Positions 15,357-25,000 of a DNA stretch of 34,528 bases are shown here, piece after piece. Made by a program: the position numbers and the translations under genes. Source of the stretch: Rhodobacteraceae bacterium UBA1943 (GTDB taxonomy: Bacteria > Pseudomonadota > Alphaproteobacteria > Rhodobacterales > Rhodobacteraceae). Each line of letters begins with the position of its first letter. Position 1 is the first letter of the stretch. Below the pieces are notes generated by a model. It saw nothing but the letters and a program-made list of their open reading frames with translations. It had not been told where the DNA came from and ran no database searches. The stretch spans positions 1 to 34,528 of the forward strand of contig DDEX01000039.1 in assembly GCA_002336845.1 (NCBI GenBank). The letters run 5' to 3'.

Positions 15357-16361
15357 ATGGATATTCTCAACGCCTTTGTGGCTTTCCTCAACTTCGTCTT
15401 CGTACCGGGCCTCGCCTATGGCAGCCAGTTGGCGCTTGGCGCTTTGGGCGTGACGCTGATTTTCGGTGTCTTGCGGTTTTCCAACTTTGCCCATGGCGAT
15501 ACCATGGCCTTTGGCACCGCCTTCGTGATCCTGTTCACCTGGTGGTTCCAGTCGATGGGCATTTCCGCCGGGCCCCTGCCCACCGCCCTGCTCGCACTTC
15601 CCTTCGGCATTGCCGTTACGGCCGCCTATGTGCTGGCGACAGACCGGGTGGTTTATCGGTTTTACCGGCAGAAGAAGGCCGCCACGATCATTCTGATGAT
15701 CGCTTCGGCCGGGGTGATGTTCATCACCAATGGCCTTGTGCGCATCATCATCGGCACCGAAGAGCAGAATTTCGGCGATGGCTCGCGCTTTCTGCTGGAC
15801 CCGAAAACCTTCAAGGAATGGACCGGTCTGGCCGAGCCGCTGGCGATCAAGACCACTGCGGCGGTCACGGTCGTCGTCGCGGCGATCTGCGTGGCGGCGC
15901 TGTTCTGGTTCCTGCAACGCACCCGTACCGGCAAGTCGATGCGGGCCTTTTCCGACAACGAGGATCTGGCGCTGCTGTCGGGCATCAATCCCGACCGCGT
16001 GGTGCAGGTGACATGGATCATCGCGGCGGCGCTGGCGGTGATTGCGGGCACGCTTTACGGCCTGGATAAAAGCTATCGTCCCTTCATCTATTTCACCCTG
16101 CTGCTGCCGATCTTTGCGGCGGCGGTGGTCGGCGGGCTGGGTTCACCGCTGGGGGCTATCGCGGGCGGCTATATCATCGCCTTTTCCGAGGTGATCTTTA
16201 CCAATGCCTGGAAAAAGGTCGCGGGCTATCTGCTGCCCGCCGACTGGCTGGGCGACGGGCTGTTGCAGGCGCTGTCCACCGATTACAAATCGGCGGTCAG
16301 CTTTTCCATCCTGATCATCGTGCTGATCTTCATGCCAACCGGCATCTTCAAGGGGAAGTGA
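15357..16361 (+). CDS. livH: Branched-chain amino acid type ABC transporter permease LivH
   Basis: Inner membrane permease, 334 residues, with about eight hydrophobic segments. The family features are visible: GLAYGSQLALGALGVTLIFG at the N-terminus, RFSNFAHGDTMAFG next, and the coupling loop with GKSMRAFSDNEDLALLSGIN, where the LivH EAA-like motif contacts the ATPases. The late GGLGSPLGAIAGGYIIAF segment is also characteristic. Its ribosome binding site (AAGGGCGGA) lies inside the last codons of the inserted secreted-protein gene. It forms the membrane channel together with LivM. Confidence 0.95.
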   Translation: MDILNAFVAFLNFVFVPGLAYGSQLALGALGVTLIFGVLRFSNFAHGDTMAFGTAFVILFTWWFQSMGISAGPLPTALLALPFGIAVTAAYVLATDRVVYRFYRQKKAATIILMIASAGVMFITNGLVRIIIGTEEQNFGDGSRFLLDPKTFKEWTGLAEPLAIKTTAAVTVVVAAICVAALFWFLQRTRTGKSMRAFSDNEDLALLSGINPDRVVQVTWIIAAALAVIAGTLYGLDKSYRPFIYFTLLLPIFAAAVVGGLGSPLGAIAGGYIIAFSEVIFTNAWKKVAGYLLPADWLGDGLLQALSTDYKSAVSFSILIIVLIFMPTGIFKGK

Positions 16362-16362
16362 C

Positions 16363-17667
16363 ATGAGCCAATATCGCACCCCGCTGCTGTTTGCCGGTGT
16401 GGCCCTGCTGTTCATTCTGACCGGCGTCCTGCAAAGCTGGAACCTCTCGCTGTCGATCCTGACCATGGGGCTTTTGTCGGCCATCATGGCCCTGGGCGTG
16501 AACATGCAGTGGGGGTATGCCGGGCTGTTCTCGACCGGCATTGTCGGCTCTGTGGCGTTGGGCGGGCTGGGCGTCGTGCTGGTCGCGGCCAAACCTGTGC
16601 CAGAAGGGCTGGCCGCCGGGGGCTGGGGCATCGTGGCCGCCCTGGTCTTTGCCGCCGTCGGCATCGTCGCGGCCGTGCTGGCATGGCCCAGGCTGAAGCC
16701 CGGCCGGATGCGGGCCGCATTGCTGGTGATCTATCTGATCGTGCTGTTCTGGGTCTATCGCACGATCCTTGACCCCGCCGTCACCGCGGTTGAGGCGAAC
16801 GATCCGACCCGCGCCGGCAACATTGGCGGGCTGGGATGGAATGCCATCTTCGGCTGGCCGGTCGGCGCACTGTTCGCCGGGCTGGCCGCCTGGATCATCG
16901 GCAAGGTGGCCCTTGGCCTGCGCACCGATTATTTGGCCATCGCTACGCTGGGCATCGCCGAAATCGTGCTGATGGTCCTGAAGAACGAAGACTGGCTGGC
17001 GCGCGGCGTCAAGAATCTCAGCATTGAATCGCGACCCTGGCCGGTGCCTTATGAGGTCGATTTGCAGGCCGCCCCCTGGTTTTTGACCCTCGTGCAGGAT
17101 TGGGGGCTGAACCCCACCACCGCCTCGACCATCCTGGTCAAACTGCTGTACTGCGCGCTGTTCACGCTGGTGCTGCTGGCCTTGGTGTGGATGAGCGAAC
17201 GCGCCCTGCACAGCCCCTGGGGCCGGATGATGCGCGCGATCCGCGACAACGAGGTGTCGGCCGCCGCCATGGGCAAGAATGTCACCCGCCGCCATTTGCA
17301 GATTTTCATCATCGGCAGCGCGGTGGTCGGGCTGGCAGGCGCGATGATGACCTCGATGGACGGGCAGATCAGCCCCGGCTCGTATCAGCCTTTGCGCTAT
17401 ACATTCCTTATCTGGATCATGGTCATCGTCGGCGGGTCGGGCAACAACTGGGGCTCGGTTCTGGGCGGGCTGTTGATCGGCTGGCTGTATCTGGCGGTAG
17501 AGTTTCTGGGGCCGGGCCTGCTGCGCCATGTCGCCTCGATCCTGCCGTTCCCGGTGACGGAAGATGACCTCAAGAACATCTCGGCCCATACAAGGTTGAT
17601 AACCCTTGGGGCGGTCTTGCTGCTGGTTCTGCGGTTTTCCCCCAAGGGGCTTCTGCCAGAGAAATAG
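16363..17667 (+). CDS. livM: Branched-chain amino acid type ABC transporter permease LivM
   Basis: Second permease subunit, 434 residues, starting 1 nt after the livH stop. N-terminal hydrophobic helices are followed by MQWGYAGLFSTGIVGSVALG and LRTDYLAIATLGIAEIVLMV. The coupling segment SPWGRMMRAIRDNEVSAAAMGKN carries the consensus contact motif. The C-terminal helices include GSGNNWGSVLGGLLIGWLYL and end VLRFSPKGLLPEK, the family ending. It is the last gene of the importer operon; a terminator follows. Confidence 0.95.
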   Translation: MSQYRTPLLFAGVALLFILTGVLQSWNLSLSILTMGLLSAIMALGVNMQWGYAGLFSTGIVGSVALGGLGVVLVAAKPVPEGLAAGGWGIVAALVFAAVGIVAAVLAWPRLKPGRMRAALLVIYLIVLFWVYRTILDPAVTAVEANDPTRAGNIGGLGWNAIFGWPVGALFAGLAAWIIGKVALGLRTDYLAIATLGIAEIVLMVLKNEDWLARGVKNLSIESRPWPVPYEVDLQAAPWFLTLVQDWGLNPTTASTILVKLLYCALFTLVLLALVWMSERALHSPWGRMMRAIRDNEVSAAAMGKNVTRRHLQIFIIGSAVVGLAGAMMTSMDGQISPGSYQPLRYTFLIWIMVIVGGSGNNWGSVLGGLLIGWLYLAVEFLGPGLLRHVASILPFPVTEDDLKNISAHTRLITLGAVLLLVLRFSPKGLLPEK

Positions 17668-17689
17668 GCACCTGCCCAATGATCCTGTC

Positions 17690-17724
17690 AAAGGCCCGCG
17701 CTACCGTGCGGGCCTTTGGCTTTC
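17690..17724 (+). terminator. Terminator of the liv operon
   Basis: AAAGGCCCGC (17690-17699) pairs perfectly with GCGGGCCTTT (17708-17717) around an 8-nt loop, and GGCTTTCC follows. It lies 22 nt after livM and separates the importer from the flavoprotein gene. Confidence 0.85.
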
Positions 17725-17742
17725 CGAAGGCCAATACATCAC

Positions 17743-17763
17743 TTGCGACACATCTTGTCGTAA
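17743..17763. promoter_or_regulatory. Inverted repeat upstream of the flavoprotein gene
   Basis: TTGCGACA (17743-17750) and TGTCGTAA (17756-17763) are 8-bp arms with one mismatch around 5 nt, 63 bp before the start codon. A candidate operator or the core of the promoter. Confidence 0.35.
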
Positions 17764-17825
17764 AGTCGCATGACCACCCTGCCCCGCGCCCGCATTGTCG
17801 CGCCAAGATTTGCAGGAGTTCCCCC

Positions 17826-20252
17826 ATGAAAACCCATACCCGCGTTGTGGTCATCGGCGGCGGCGTCGTCGGCTGTTCGGTTCTGTATCACCTGACCAAG
17901 CTCGGCTGGTCCGATGTCATGCTGGTCGAGCGGTCGGAGCTGACCTCGGGGTCCACCTGGCATGCGGCGGGCGGCTTTCATACGCTGAACGGCGACACCA
18001 ACATGGCCGCCCTGCAAGGCTATACCATCCGGCTGTATAAAGAGCTGGAGGCGATCACCGGCATGTCCTGCGGGCTGCACCATGTCGGCGGCATCACCCT
18101 GGCCGACAACCCCGCGCGGTTCGAACAGTTGAAGGCCGAACGCGCCAAGCACCGCTATATGGGGCTGGATACCGAGATCCTGGGGCCGGAAGAGATCAAC
18201 AAGTTCACCGACGGCATGGTGAACCTGGAAGGCATCATCGGCGCGCTATACGATCCGCTGGACGGCCACCTTGATCCTTCGGGCACCACCCATGCCTATG
18301 CCAAGGCGGCGCGGATGGGCGGGGCCGAGATCGTGCTGCACAACCGCGTGCTGGAAACCAACCCGCGCCCCGATGGGTCGTGGGAGGTGGTGACCGAAAA
18401 GGGCACCATCATTGCCGAGCATGTGGTGAACGCGGGCGGCCTGTGGGCGCGCGAGATCGGGGCGATGGCGGGGGTTTACCTGCCACTGCTGCCGATGGCG
18501 CACCAGTATCTGGTCACCGACGATATCCCCGAAATCATGGACATCCTGAAATCGGGCCGCGAGTTTCCGCATGTGATGGACCCCGGTGGCGAAAGCTATC
18601 TGCGGCAGGAAGGCCGCGGCCTGTGCATCGGGTTCTATGAAAAGCCGTGCGAGCCGTGGTCGGTCGATGGCACCCCCTGGGACTTCGGCCATGAACTCCT
18701 GAACGAGCAGTTCGACAAGATCGAAGACTCGGTGAATTTCGCCTATCGCCGCTTCCCCGTGCTGGAACGCACCGGGGTCAAGCGGGTGATCCACGGGCCG
18801 TTCACCTTTGCCCCCGACGGCAACCCGCTGATCGGGCCGGTTCCGGGCCTGCGCAACTATTGGTCGGCCTGCGCCGTCATGGCGGGCTTCTCTCAGGGCG
18901 GCGGCATGGGTCTGGCGCTGGCGCAATGGATGATTCATGGCGAGGTCGAACGCGACCCGCGCGGCTTTGACGTGTCGCGTTTCGGCAACTGGACTTCTCC
19001 GGGCTATACCGTGCCGAAGGTCATCGAAAACTATCAGATGCGCTTCAACGTCTCTTACCCGAACGAGGAACGCCCGGCGGCCCGCCCCTTCCGCACCACG
19101 CCGATGTATGAGGTGTTCGACAACATGAACGCGGTCTGGGGCCAGCAATACGGGCTGGAGGTGGTGAACTATCACGCCCTGCCCGGCCAGCCGCGCTATG
19201 AGACGCCGACCTTCAAACGCTCGAACGCCTGGGAGGCGACCAGCCAGGAGGTGCGCGCCGTGCGCGAGGGCGTCGGCATCAACGAGCTTCAGAACTTTGG
19301 CAAGTATCTGGTCAAGGGCGCGGGCGCGCGGGCGTGGCTGGACCGGATCATGGCCGGCGCAATCCCGAAGCCGGGCCGCCTGTCGCTGACCCCGATGCTG
19401 GCCCATTCGGGCAAGATCATCGGCGACTTTACCGTTTCTTGCCTTTCCGAAACCGAATTCCAGCTGACCGCCAGCTATGGCGCCCAAGGCTGGCACCAGC
19501 GTTGGTTCGAGCAGAACCTGGATGCGGGCGTGACGGTCGAGAACATCTCGGACAGCCGCAGCGGTTTCCAGATTGCCGGCCCCGCCGCCCGTGACCTCCT
19601 GGCCAAATGCACCCGCAGCGATGTGTCGGGCGCGGCCTTCAAGTTCATGGATGTTCGCCGCATGACGGTTGGCATGGCCAACTGCATCGTGCAGCGCGTC
19701 AGCTATACCGCCGATCTGGGATACGAGATCTATTGCGACAACATGTCGGTGCGCCACCTGTGGGATATCCTGAGCGAGAACGGCAAGGATCTGGGCCTGC
19801 GCCCCTTCGGGATGCGGGCGATGATGTCCTTGCGGCTGGACAAGTGGTTCGGGTCGTGGGGCCGCGAATTCAGCCCCGACTATACCCCCGCCGAAACTGG
19901 CCTTGACCGCTTCATCCGCTGGAACAAAGAGGCAGACTGGATCGGCAAGGCCGCCGCCACCGCCGAAAAGGCCGCAGGACCCAAGCGGAAACTGGTGTCC
20001 TTCATCGTCGATGCCAAGGATGCCGATGTTGTGGCGTGGGAGCCGATCTGGCTGAACGGCGCGGTCGTGGGCTTTTGCACCAGCGGCGGGTTCAGCCACT
20101 GGACGAACAAGTCGGTCGCGATGGGCTTCCTGCCCGCCGATGCGGTGAAAGACGGGCTGGACTGCGAGATCGAAATCTTGGGCGAACGCCGCAAAGCCAC
20201 CGTCCACCTCGCGCCCTTGTGGGACGGCGACGGCGCGCGGATGCGCGGCTGA
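17826..20252 (+). CDS. FAD-dependent dimethylglycine/sarcosine dehydrogenase-like protein with GcvT domain
   Basis: An 808-residue flavoprotein of the dimethylglycine/sarcosine dehydrogenase family. These enzymes oxidatively demethylate N-methyl amino acids and pass the one-carbon unit to tetrahydrofolate. The N-terminal DAO domain has the dinucleotide motif VIGGGVVGCS (residues 9-18) and GSTWHAAGG with His46, the position where family members link FAD covalently. A middle FAO_M segment begins after about residue 390. The C-terminal half is an aminomethyltransferase (GcvT) fold, with an ending typical of GcvT_C. The start at 17826 follows AGGAGTTCCCCC. It lies behind the liv importer and may process its substrate. 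Exact substrate specificity (dimethylglycine, sarcosine or another N-methyl compound) is not decided. Confidence 0.88.
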   Translation: MKTHTRVVVIGGGVVGCSVLYHLTKLGWSDVMLVERSELTSGSTWHAAGGFHTLNGDTNMAALQGYTIRLYKELEAITGMSCGLHHVGGITLADNPARFEQLKAERAKHRYMGLDTEILGPEEINKFTDGMVNLEGIIGALYDPLDGHLDPSGTTHAYAKAARMGGAEIVLHNRVLETNPRPDGSWEVVTEKGTIIAEHVVNAGGLWAREIGAMAGVYLPLLPMAHQYLVTDDIPEIMDILKSGREFPHVMDPGGESYLRQEGRGLCIGFYEKPCEPWSVDGTPWDFGHELLNEQFDKIEDSVNFAYRRFPVLERTGVKRVIHGPFTFAPDGNPLIGPVPGLRNYWSACAVMAGFSQGGGMGLALAQWMIHGEVERDPRGFDVSRFGNWTSPGYTVPKVIENYQMRFNVSYPNEERPAARPFRTTPMYEVFDNMNAVWGQQYGLEVVNYHALPGQPRYETPTFKRSNAWEATSQEVRAVREGVGINELQNFGKYLVKGAGARAWLDRIMAGAIPKPGRLSLTPMLAHSGKIIGDFTVSCLSETEFQLTASYGAQGWHQRWFEQNLDAGVTVENISDSRSGFQIAGPAARDLLAKCTRSDVSGAAFKFMDVRRMTVGMANCIVQRVSYTADLGYEIYCDNMSVRHLWDILSENGKDLGLRPFGMRAMMSLRLDKWFGSWGREFSPDYTPAETGLDRFIRWNKEADWIGKAAATAEKAAGPKRKLVSFIVDAKDADVVAWEPIWLNGAVVGFCTSGGFSHWTNKSVAMGFLPADAVKDGLDCEIEILGERRKATVHLAPLWDGDGARMRG

Positions 20253-20254
20253 TC

Positions 20255-20278
20255 AAAAGGGGCCTTCGGGCCCCTTTT
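20255..20278. terminator. Intrinsic, probably bidirectional terminator
   Basis: AAAAGGGGCC-TTCG-GGCCCCTTTT is a perfect 10-bp stem with a UUCG loop, directly after the flavoprotein stop and overlapping the stop codon region of the convergent DUF2332 gene. Confidence 0.92.
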
Positions 20279-21311
20279 ACATTCGCTGCCAGTCGATCCA
20301 CTGGCCATGATACCCGGCGCGAGCCAAAGGAATGCGCAGATCGCCCGGCCATAGCCGAAGGGTCACACCGGCGCTGCCCGGGATATCGTCCGCCTCCATC
20401 GCCAGCCAGGCCAGCGGGGTCGCCCTGGTCGCACGGCGGCCCGCCAAGGTCATCGCCCGCTCGATCCGCGCTTTGGAGTCTGCGGGGAAATACTGAAAGG
20501 CAATGGTGTGGCACACCAGATGGCAATGCCCCGGTTGCGCGCCCGCCAGCCGCGCTTCCAGCCAGTCCGCCGCCTCGCCCCGGTCAACAGCCACAGGATG
20601 CGCCGCCGCGAGGGCCAGCGCGGCCCGCATCCGCGTGAGGCGATCCCCCTGATCGGGCCAGACATAGGACAACAGCCGCAAACCATCCGCCACGGGCGAC
20701 AGGGGGTTCAGATCGACACCCCGGCTTTCGGCTACCGGCACGGGGCCGGTTGGCAGGGTGCGATGGCCACGCCAGTCGGGTTTCAAGACAAGCGCAGCCT
20801 GTGGGTTTCCGATGGAAATGGCATCACTTTCAAGGCGGTAAAGCGGAAAGTTCAGGTTCAGCCCCGCGCTTGCGCCCAGTTCTGACACCACCAGCGGGCG
20901 GACCGACCAATCGGCCGCCACCGCCGCCCCGGCCAGCAAAACCGCGCTGCGTCCCACTTCATTGGTCTGTGGGGCGTGATGGACCCATTCGGCCAGAAAG
21001 GCATCGTGACGGCGCAAGGCCCCTGCCAGCGCCGCCCGATCCGGCACCGCTTCTTGCGGCGGATAGCAGGCGGCAAGGCCCGGGTCTTGCCCGGTCAGCA
21101 CGAGGTAGTGCAACCCTCCGGCAAGGCGCAGGGGCAGCGACGCACCCGATGGGCCGATGTCGCCCGGCCACTCGTCAAGGCGTCGGAACAATTGGGTATC
21201 GGCGGGCAGGATCTCGGGCAAGGCCCGCATCAGATGGCCCATAAAGGGCGATCCCAGATCATCGCAGGCCCGTGCCTGCACCAGAAAAGCCTGTTTTAAC
21301 GCATTCTGCAT
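20277..21311 (-). CDS. DUF2332 family protein
   Basis: A 344-residue cytoplasmic protein of the DUF2332 family, function unknown. Family hallmarks are QAFLVQARACDDLGSPF near the N-terminus, HHAPQTNEVGRSAVLL (residues about 110-125), ELGASAGLNLNFPLYRL (about 145-161) and a C-terminal LVCHTIAFQYF block. The LGASAGLNL segment and the fold suggest a relationship to S-adenosylmethionine-dependent methyltransferase-like proteins, which is inference only. It is convergent with the flavoprotein gene across a shared terminator, and divergent from the MobA-like gene. Confidence 0.88.
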   Translation of the reverse strand: MQNALKQAFLVQARACDDLGSPFMGHLMRALPEILPADTQLFRRLDEWPGDIGPSGASLPLRLAGGLHYLVLTGQDPGLAACYPPQEAVPDRAALAGALRRHDAFLAEWVHHAPQTNEVGRSAVLLAGAAVAADWSVRPLVVSELGASAGLNLNFPLYRLESDAISIGNPQAALVLKPDWRGHRTLPTGPVPVAESRGVDLNPLSPVADGLRLLSYVWPDQGDRLTRMRAALALAAAHPVAVDRGEAADWLEARLAGAQPGHCHLVCHTIAFQYFPADSKARIERAMTLAGRRATRATPLAWLAMEADDIPGSAGVTLRLWPGDLRIPLARAGYHGQWIDWQRM

Positions 21312-21433
21312 GGATCACCTCCGTGAGGTTCAGACTGCCACGAACCCCAGATAGGTCAACATTAATGACTATTTTGTCGCAAAGCGTGATTGCCGCGCCC
21401 GGATCGGCTAGCGTCACAGGCAAAGGAGACGTC

Positions 21434-22018
21434 ATGCCACCGCATATCCTGATCCTGGCCGCAGGGGCATCGTCGCGCATGGGTCCGCGCGACAAGCTGC
21501 TGGAAGAGGTCGATGGCCAACCGCTGATCGCCCGCAGCCTGCGCATGGCGCTGGCCACCGGCCTGCCGGTCACGCTGGCCCTGCCGCCCGACCGGCCCGC
21601 CCGCTGGGCCGCCGTCGCAGGGTTGAGCGGCCACCGAATTACTGTCGAACGCGCCGCTCGGGGCATGGCCGAAAGCCTGAAGGCCGGGTTGGCGGCCCTG
21701 CCCGCCGATGCGCCCGTGCTGCTGCTTTTGGCCGATCTGCCCGAGTTGCATACCGAGGATCTTCTGGCCGTGGCCAAAGCCGACCCGAGTTATATTCAGC
21801 GAGGCGCAACCGAAAGCGGCCAATCCGGCCATCCGGTTCTGCTGCCGGTCTGGCTCAGGCCAGAGTTGACCTGTTTAAGCGGCGATCAGGGCGCCCGCGA
21901 TTTGTTTCAACGCCACAAGGACCGGCTGCGGCAGGTGCCCTTGCCGGGAAACCGCGCGCTGACCGACCTTGATACGCCTGAAGACTGGGCCAGATGGCGC
22001 GCCCTACGCGGCGAGTAG
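21434..22018 (+). CDS. MobA/MocA-like nucleotidyltransferase
   Basis: A 194-residue NTP-transferase of the MobA-like superfamily. It begins MPPHILILAAGASSRMG, with the nucleotide-binding LAAGASSRMG loop and a conserved Lys in RDKLLEEV. The acidic metal motif is in LLLLADLPEL, and QSGHPVLLP is the family substrate loop. Relatives transfer CMP or GMP to molybdopterin (MocA/MobA); whether this one works on molybdenum cofactor is not settled, since no molybdoenzyme is nearby. The ATG follows AAAGGAGACGTC, a strong ribosome binding site, so the longer upstream frame is discarded. Its last 15 bp overlap the convergent end of the first Hint-RTX gene. Confidence 0.88.
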   Translation: MPPHILILAAGASSRMGPRDKLLEEVDGQPLIARSLRMALATGLPVTLALPPDRPARWAAVAGLSGHRITVERAARGMAESLKAGLAALPADAPVLLLLADLPELHTEDLLAVAKADPSYIQRGATESGQSGHPVLLPVWLRPELTCLSGDQGARDLFQRHKDRLRQVPLPGNRALTDLDTPEDWARWRALRGE

Positions 22019-25000
22019 CACCCGCGCCTCATGCGCCTTGAGCGACAGCCGCGCGGCGGGAAAAGCCACCTCGGCCCGCGGCAGATCGGGGAACAGCGCC
22101 AGAATTTCATCCGCCTGCGCCGCATCCATCCCATCCATCATCCGTTGCGCTGGCTGGAAACTTTCGCTCCAGGCGCCGTCGGCGCAGACGATTTCATGCC
22201 CGTCGAACAGGATATGGACATAGGTCACGCCCTGCGGGAAGGCCGGCTCTATCCCCGGCAGCCGCGTCAGATGGGCCGCCGCCACCAGAACCTCGGCCTC
22301 GCCGAACAGCATTTCGGCACGCGGGCCTTCAATCAGCATCCGGTGCTGGGGCGAAACCATCATATCGCGCACCGGCAGGCCAAAGCCCAGCGCCCCGGCG
22401 GAAATGCGGATCGGACAAAGTTGCGGTTGCAGCACGAGATCGGCCACCGCCAGCACACGGCTTCCTGCCCAGATCAACGGCTGGAATCCGTTGTCGCGCG
22501 TCAGGATCATGTCCCCGGGGCGCAGATCCTGCACCGCAACCTCGCCGTGATCGGTCACGATCCGGGTGCCGGGGGTGAAACAAGGAATGACCTTCTCGAT
22601 GTTCGAGAACTGCATCGAGCCCAGAACCGCGCCGTTCTGATCCAGGAACTGGACGGTGCCGTTTTCGGGGTTGCTCGGGTCATAGATGACATTGGTAAGG
22701 CGCCAGCCCCAGTTCGACAGGTCCAGCACGTCATGGTCACCGGCGTTTTCGCCGCCATCGACCACATCGCCGATGCTGCCGCCATAGATCTGGTCGTTGC
22801 CCTGCCCGCCATAGATCGTGTTGGCCCCGTTGCCGCCATAGAATGCGTCATTGCCGGTGCCACCGTCCAGCAGATCATTGCCGTCGCCGCCGATCAGCGT
22901 GTCATTGTCAGCACCGCCGAAAAGCTGGTCGTCCCCTCCTTTGCCGTCCAACAGGTCATTGCCTGCACCGCCATAAAAGATGTTGGTAAACGGATCCGCA
23001 GCGGTTCCCTGACCGTCGTAACCTGTCAGCACATCATCAAAGGCAGAGCCGATCAGACCGTCAACGCCGATCAGGACATCGCCTGTCGCATCGCCACCGC
23101 TTGCCGTTCCGGTATCCAGATTAGCTGTGACACCTGCGGAAGAACCGGAATAATCCGCATAATCCTGGCCCGCCCCGCCCGAAAGGGTATCGGCACCGGC
23201 GCCGCCAACCAGCGTATCGTTGCCGGTCCCGCCAGCCAGACTGTCGTCGCCAAGCCCGCCGAACAATTGGTCGTTGCCGTCACCACCCAAAAGCGTGTCG
23301 TTGCCGTCGCCGCCGGACAGCGTGTCGTTGCCAGCGTCACCCGAGAGGCTGTCGTTGCCCGTGCCGCCGAACAACTGATCGTTGCCATCGCCGCCGGACA
23401 GCGTGTCGTTGCCCGCGTCGCCATTAAGGCTGTCGTTGCCAATCCCGCCTGACAGGGAATCATCCCCGTCCCCGCCCGACAACGTGTCATCGCCATCGTC
23501 GCCCGACAGTGTGTCATTGCCCAGATCACCCGTCAGGCTGTCGTTGCCCGTGCCGCCAAACAAACGATCGTTGCCGTCGCCGCCTGACAGGGTATCGTTG
23601 CCCGCGTCGCCATTAAGGCTGTCGTTGCCAATCCCGCCCGACAGGGAATCATCCCCGTCCCCACCCGACAGCGTGTCATCGCCATCGTCGCCCGACAGTG
23701 TGTCGTTACCTGCATCGCCAGTCAGGCTGTCGTTGCCCGTGCCGCCAAACAAACGGTCATTGCCGTCGCCGCCATACAGCGTGTCGTTGCCATCGCCGCC
23801 ATAAAGGATGTCGTTGCCCAACCCGCCGGACAGAATGTCATTTCCGCCAGCCTCGGCCGCGATGTTGTTCGGCTGGGTGTTGACGTAATACTCATAGTAA
23901 AAGCCCGATGTCGTGGCGTTGGTGTTTGTGCCGGTGGCCACAACCGCCACAGAAGTATAGGGCACGTTGATCACCAGCGTGCCAACCGTCGTCGGGTTCG
24001 CTGACGTTCCGGTCGAGCGGTAGATCTGCCCCGAAGCATTCACCCCGTAGGTGCTTGCTCCGTTGAAGGTCACGGTCCCATTGGCGATGGCAGTATTCAG
24101 GTTGATGGTCACACCATCGATCTGAATCGTCATGAACTCGGTGGTATCGATCCCATTGAACCGGATCTGCCCCCCACTGACCTGCGACGAGGCGGTGTGG
24201 GTATGCGTCTCTGTCGAATCGCCATTGCCGATGCGGAACCCGGTCACTCCGGTGTTGGTGCCGGTTGTCAGATCATTGTCGCCCGACACGCTGCGGACGG
24301 CAAAGTTCGGGCGGCCGGAGGTGCCGGTCACCGTCTGGGTCGCGGTCGTGACCTTGGTGTAGGACGCCGTATAGGTGGTGCCAGCCCCGGCCGCACCGCC
24401 ATAGATCACATCGTCGCCAGAGCCACCTTCCAGGCTGTCGTTGCCCGAGCCACCGTCGATCGTGTCATTCTCGGTGCCCCCATCGACGGTATCGCTGCCA
24501 TAGCCCGCCGAAATGGAATCGTTGCCCGCGCCACCGAAAACGATGTCGTTGCCCAGACCCGAATTGACCGTATCGTCCCCTGCACCGGCGCGGATATAGT
24601 CGCCATTGTCGGTCGTGCCGCTGTAACCCGTGGCATCATTGGCATCAACGCGGTCCCCACCCGGATCGCCAACATAGCTGGTGTCGATCAGGTCGTTACC
24701 CGCGGTGCCATCAACGATGCCATCGCCGGTAAAGGCCGCGCCGCCTTCAAAATTCATGCCGAAGACGCCCAACGGATCATTGGTGTCAAAATCGTTCCCG
24801 GCATAGGTGGCCAGGAAGGTGGCGTTGCCCGACCCCTCCAGCAGGGTCTGGGTCACACCGTTGGAAAAGCCGGTCGTCGCATTGCCGGCAAAGCCGTTGG
24901 TATAGTTAATATGGTCGTAAATGTAATCTACATTGAAATCCCCGCCGCCGGTGGCGGTAAGGACAACCTGAAAGCTGTTGGTGCCCGAACCCTGATAGGG

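Noticed and set aside
17679..17825. 49-codon N-terminal extension of the flavoprotein
   Set aside because: It would run through the liv operon terminator and has no family similarity; the ATG at 17826 has a strong ribosome binding site and the FAD motif starts there.
22004..22582. Hint module as an intein
   Set aside because: There is no C-terminal His-Asn followed by a Cys/Ser/Thr extein residue, and no host protein continues after it. The fixed C-terminal position fits Hint_2 processing domains instead.
22031..23452. Long plus-strand open frame (473 codons) antisense to Hint-RTX gene 1
   Set aside because: It is made of Val/Ile/Ala-rich repeats (for example VVAVAAGQRVVA), the expected antisense reading of GGxGNDxL codons. 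It has no family features, while the minus frame has clear domains.
23200..23830. Regular ~27-bp DNA repeats that resemble a CRISPR array
   Set aside because: The period equals nine codons, the units are contiguous without variable spacers, and they lie inside an open frame encoding RTX nonapeptides.
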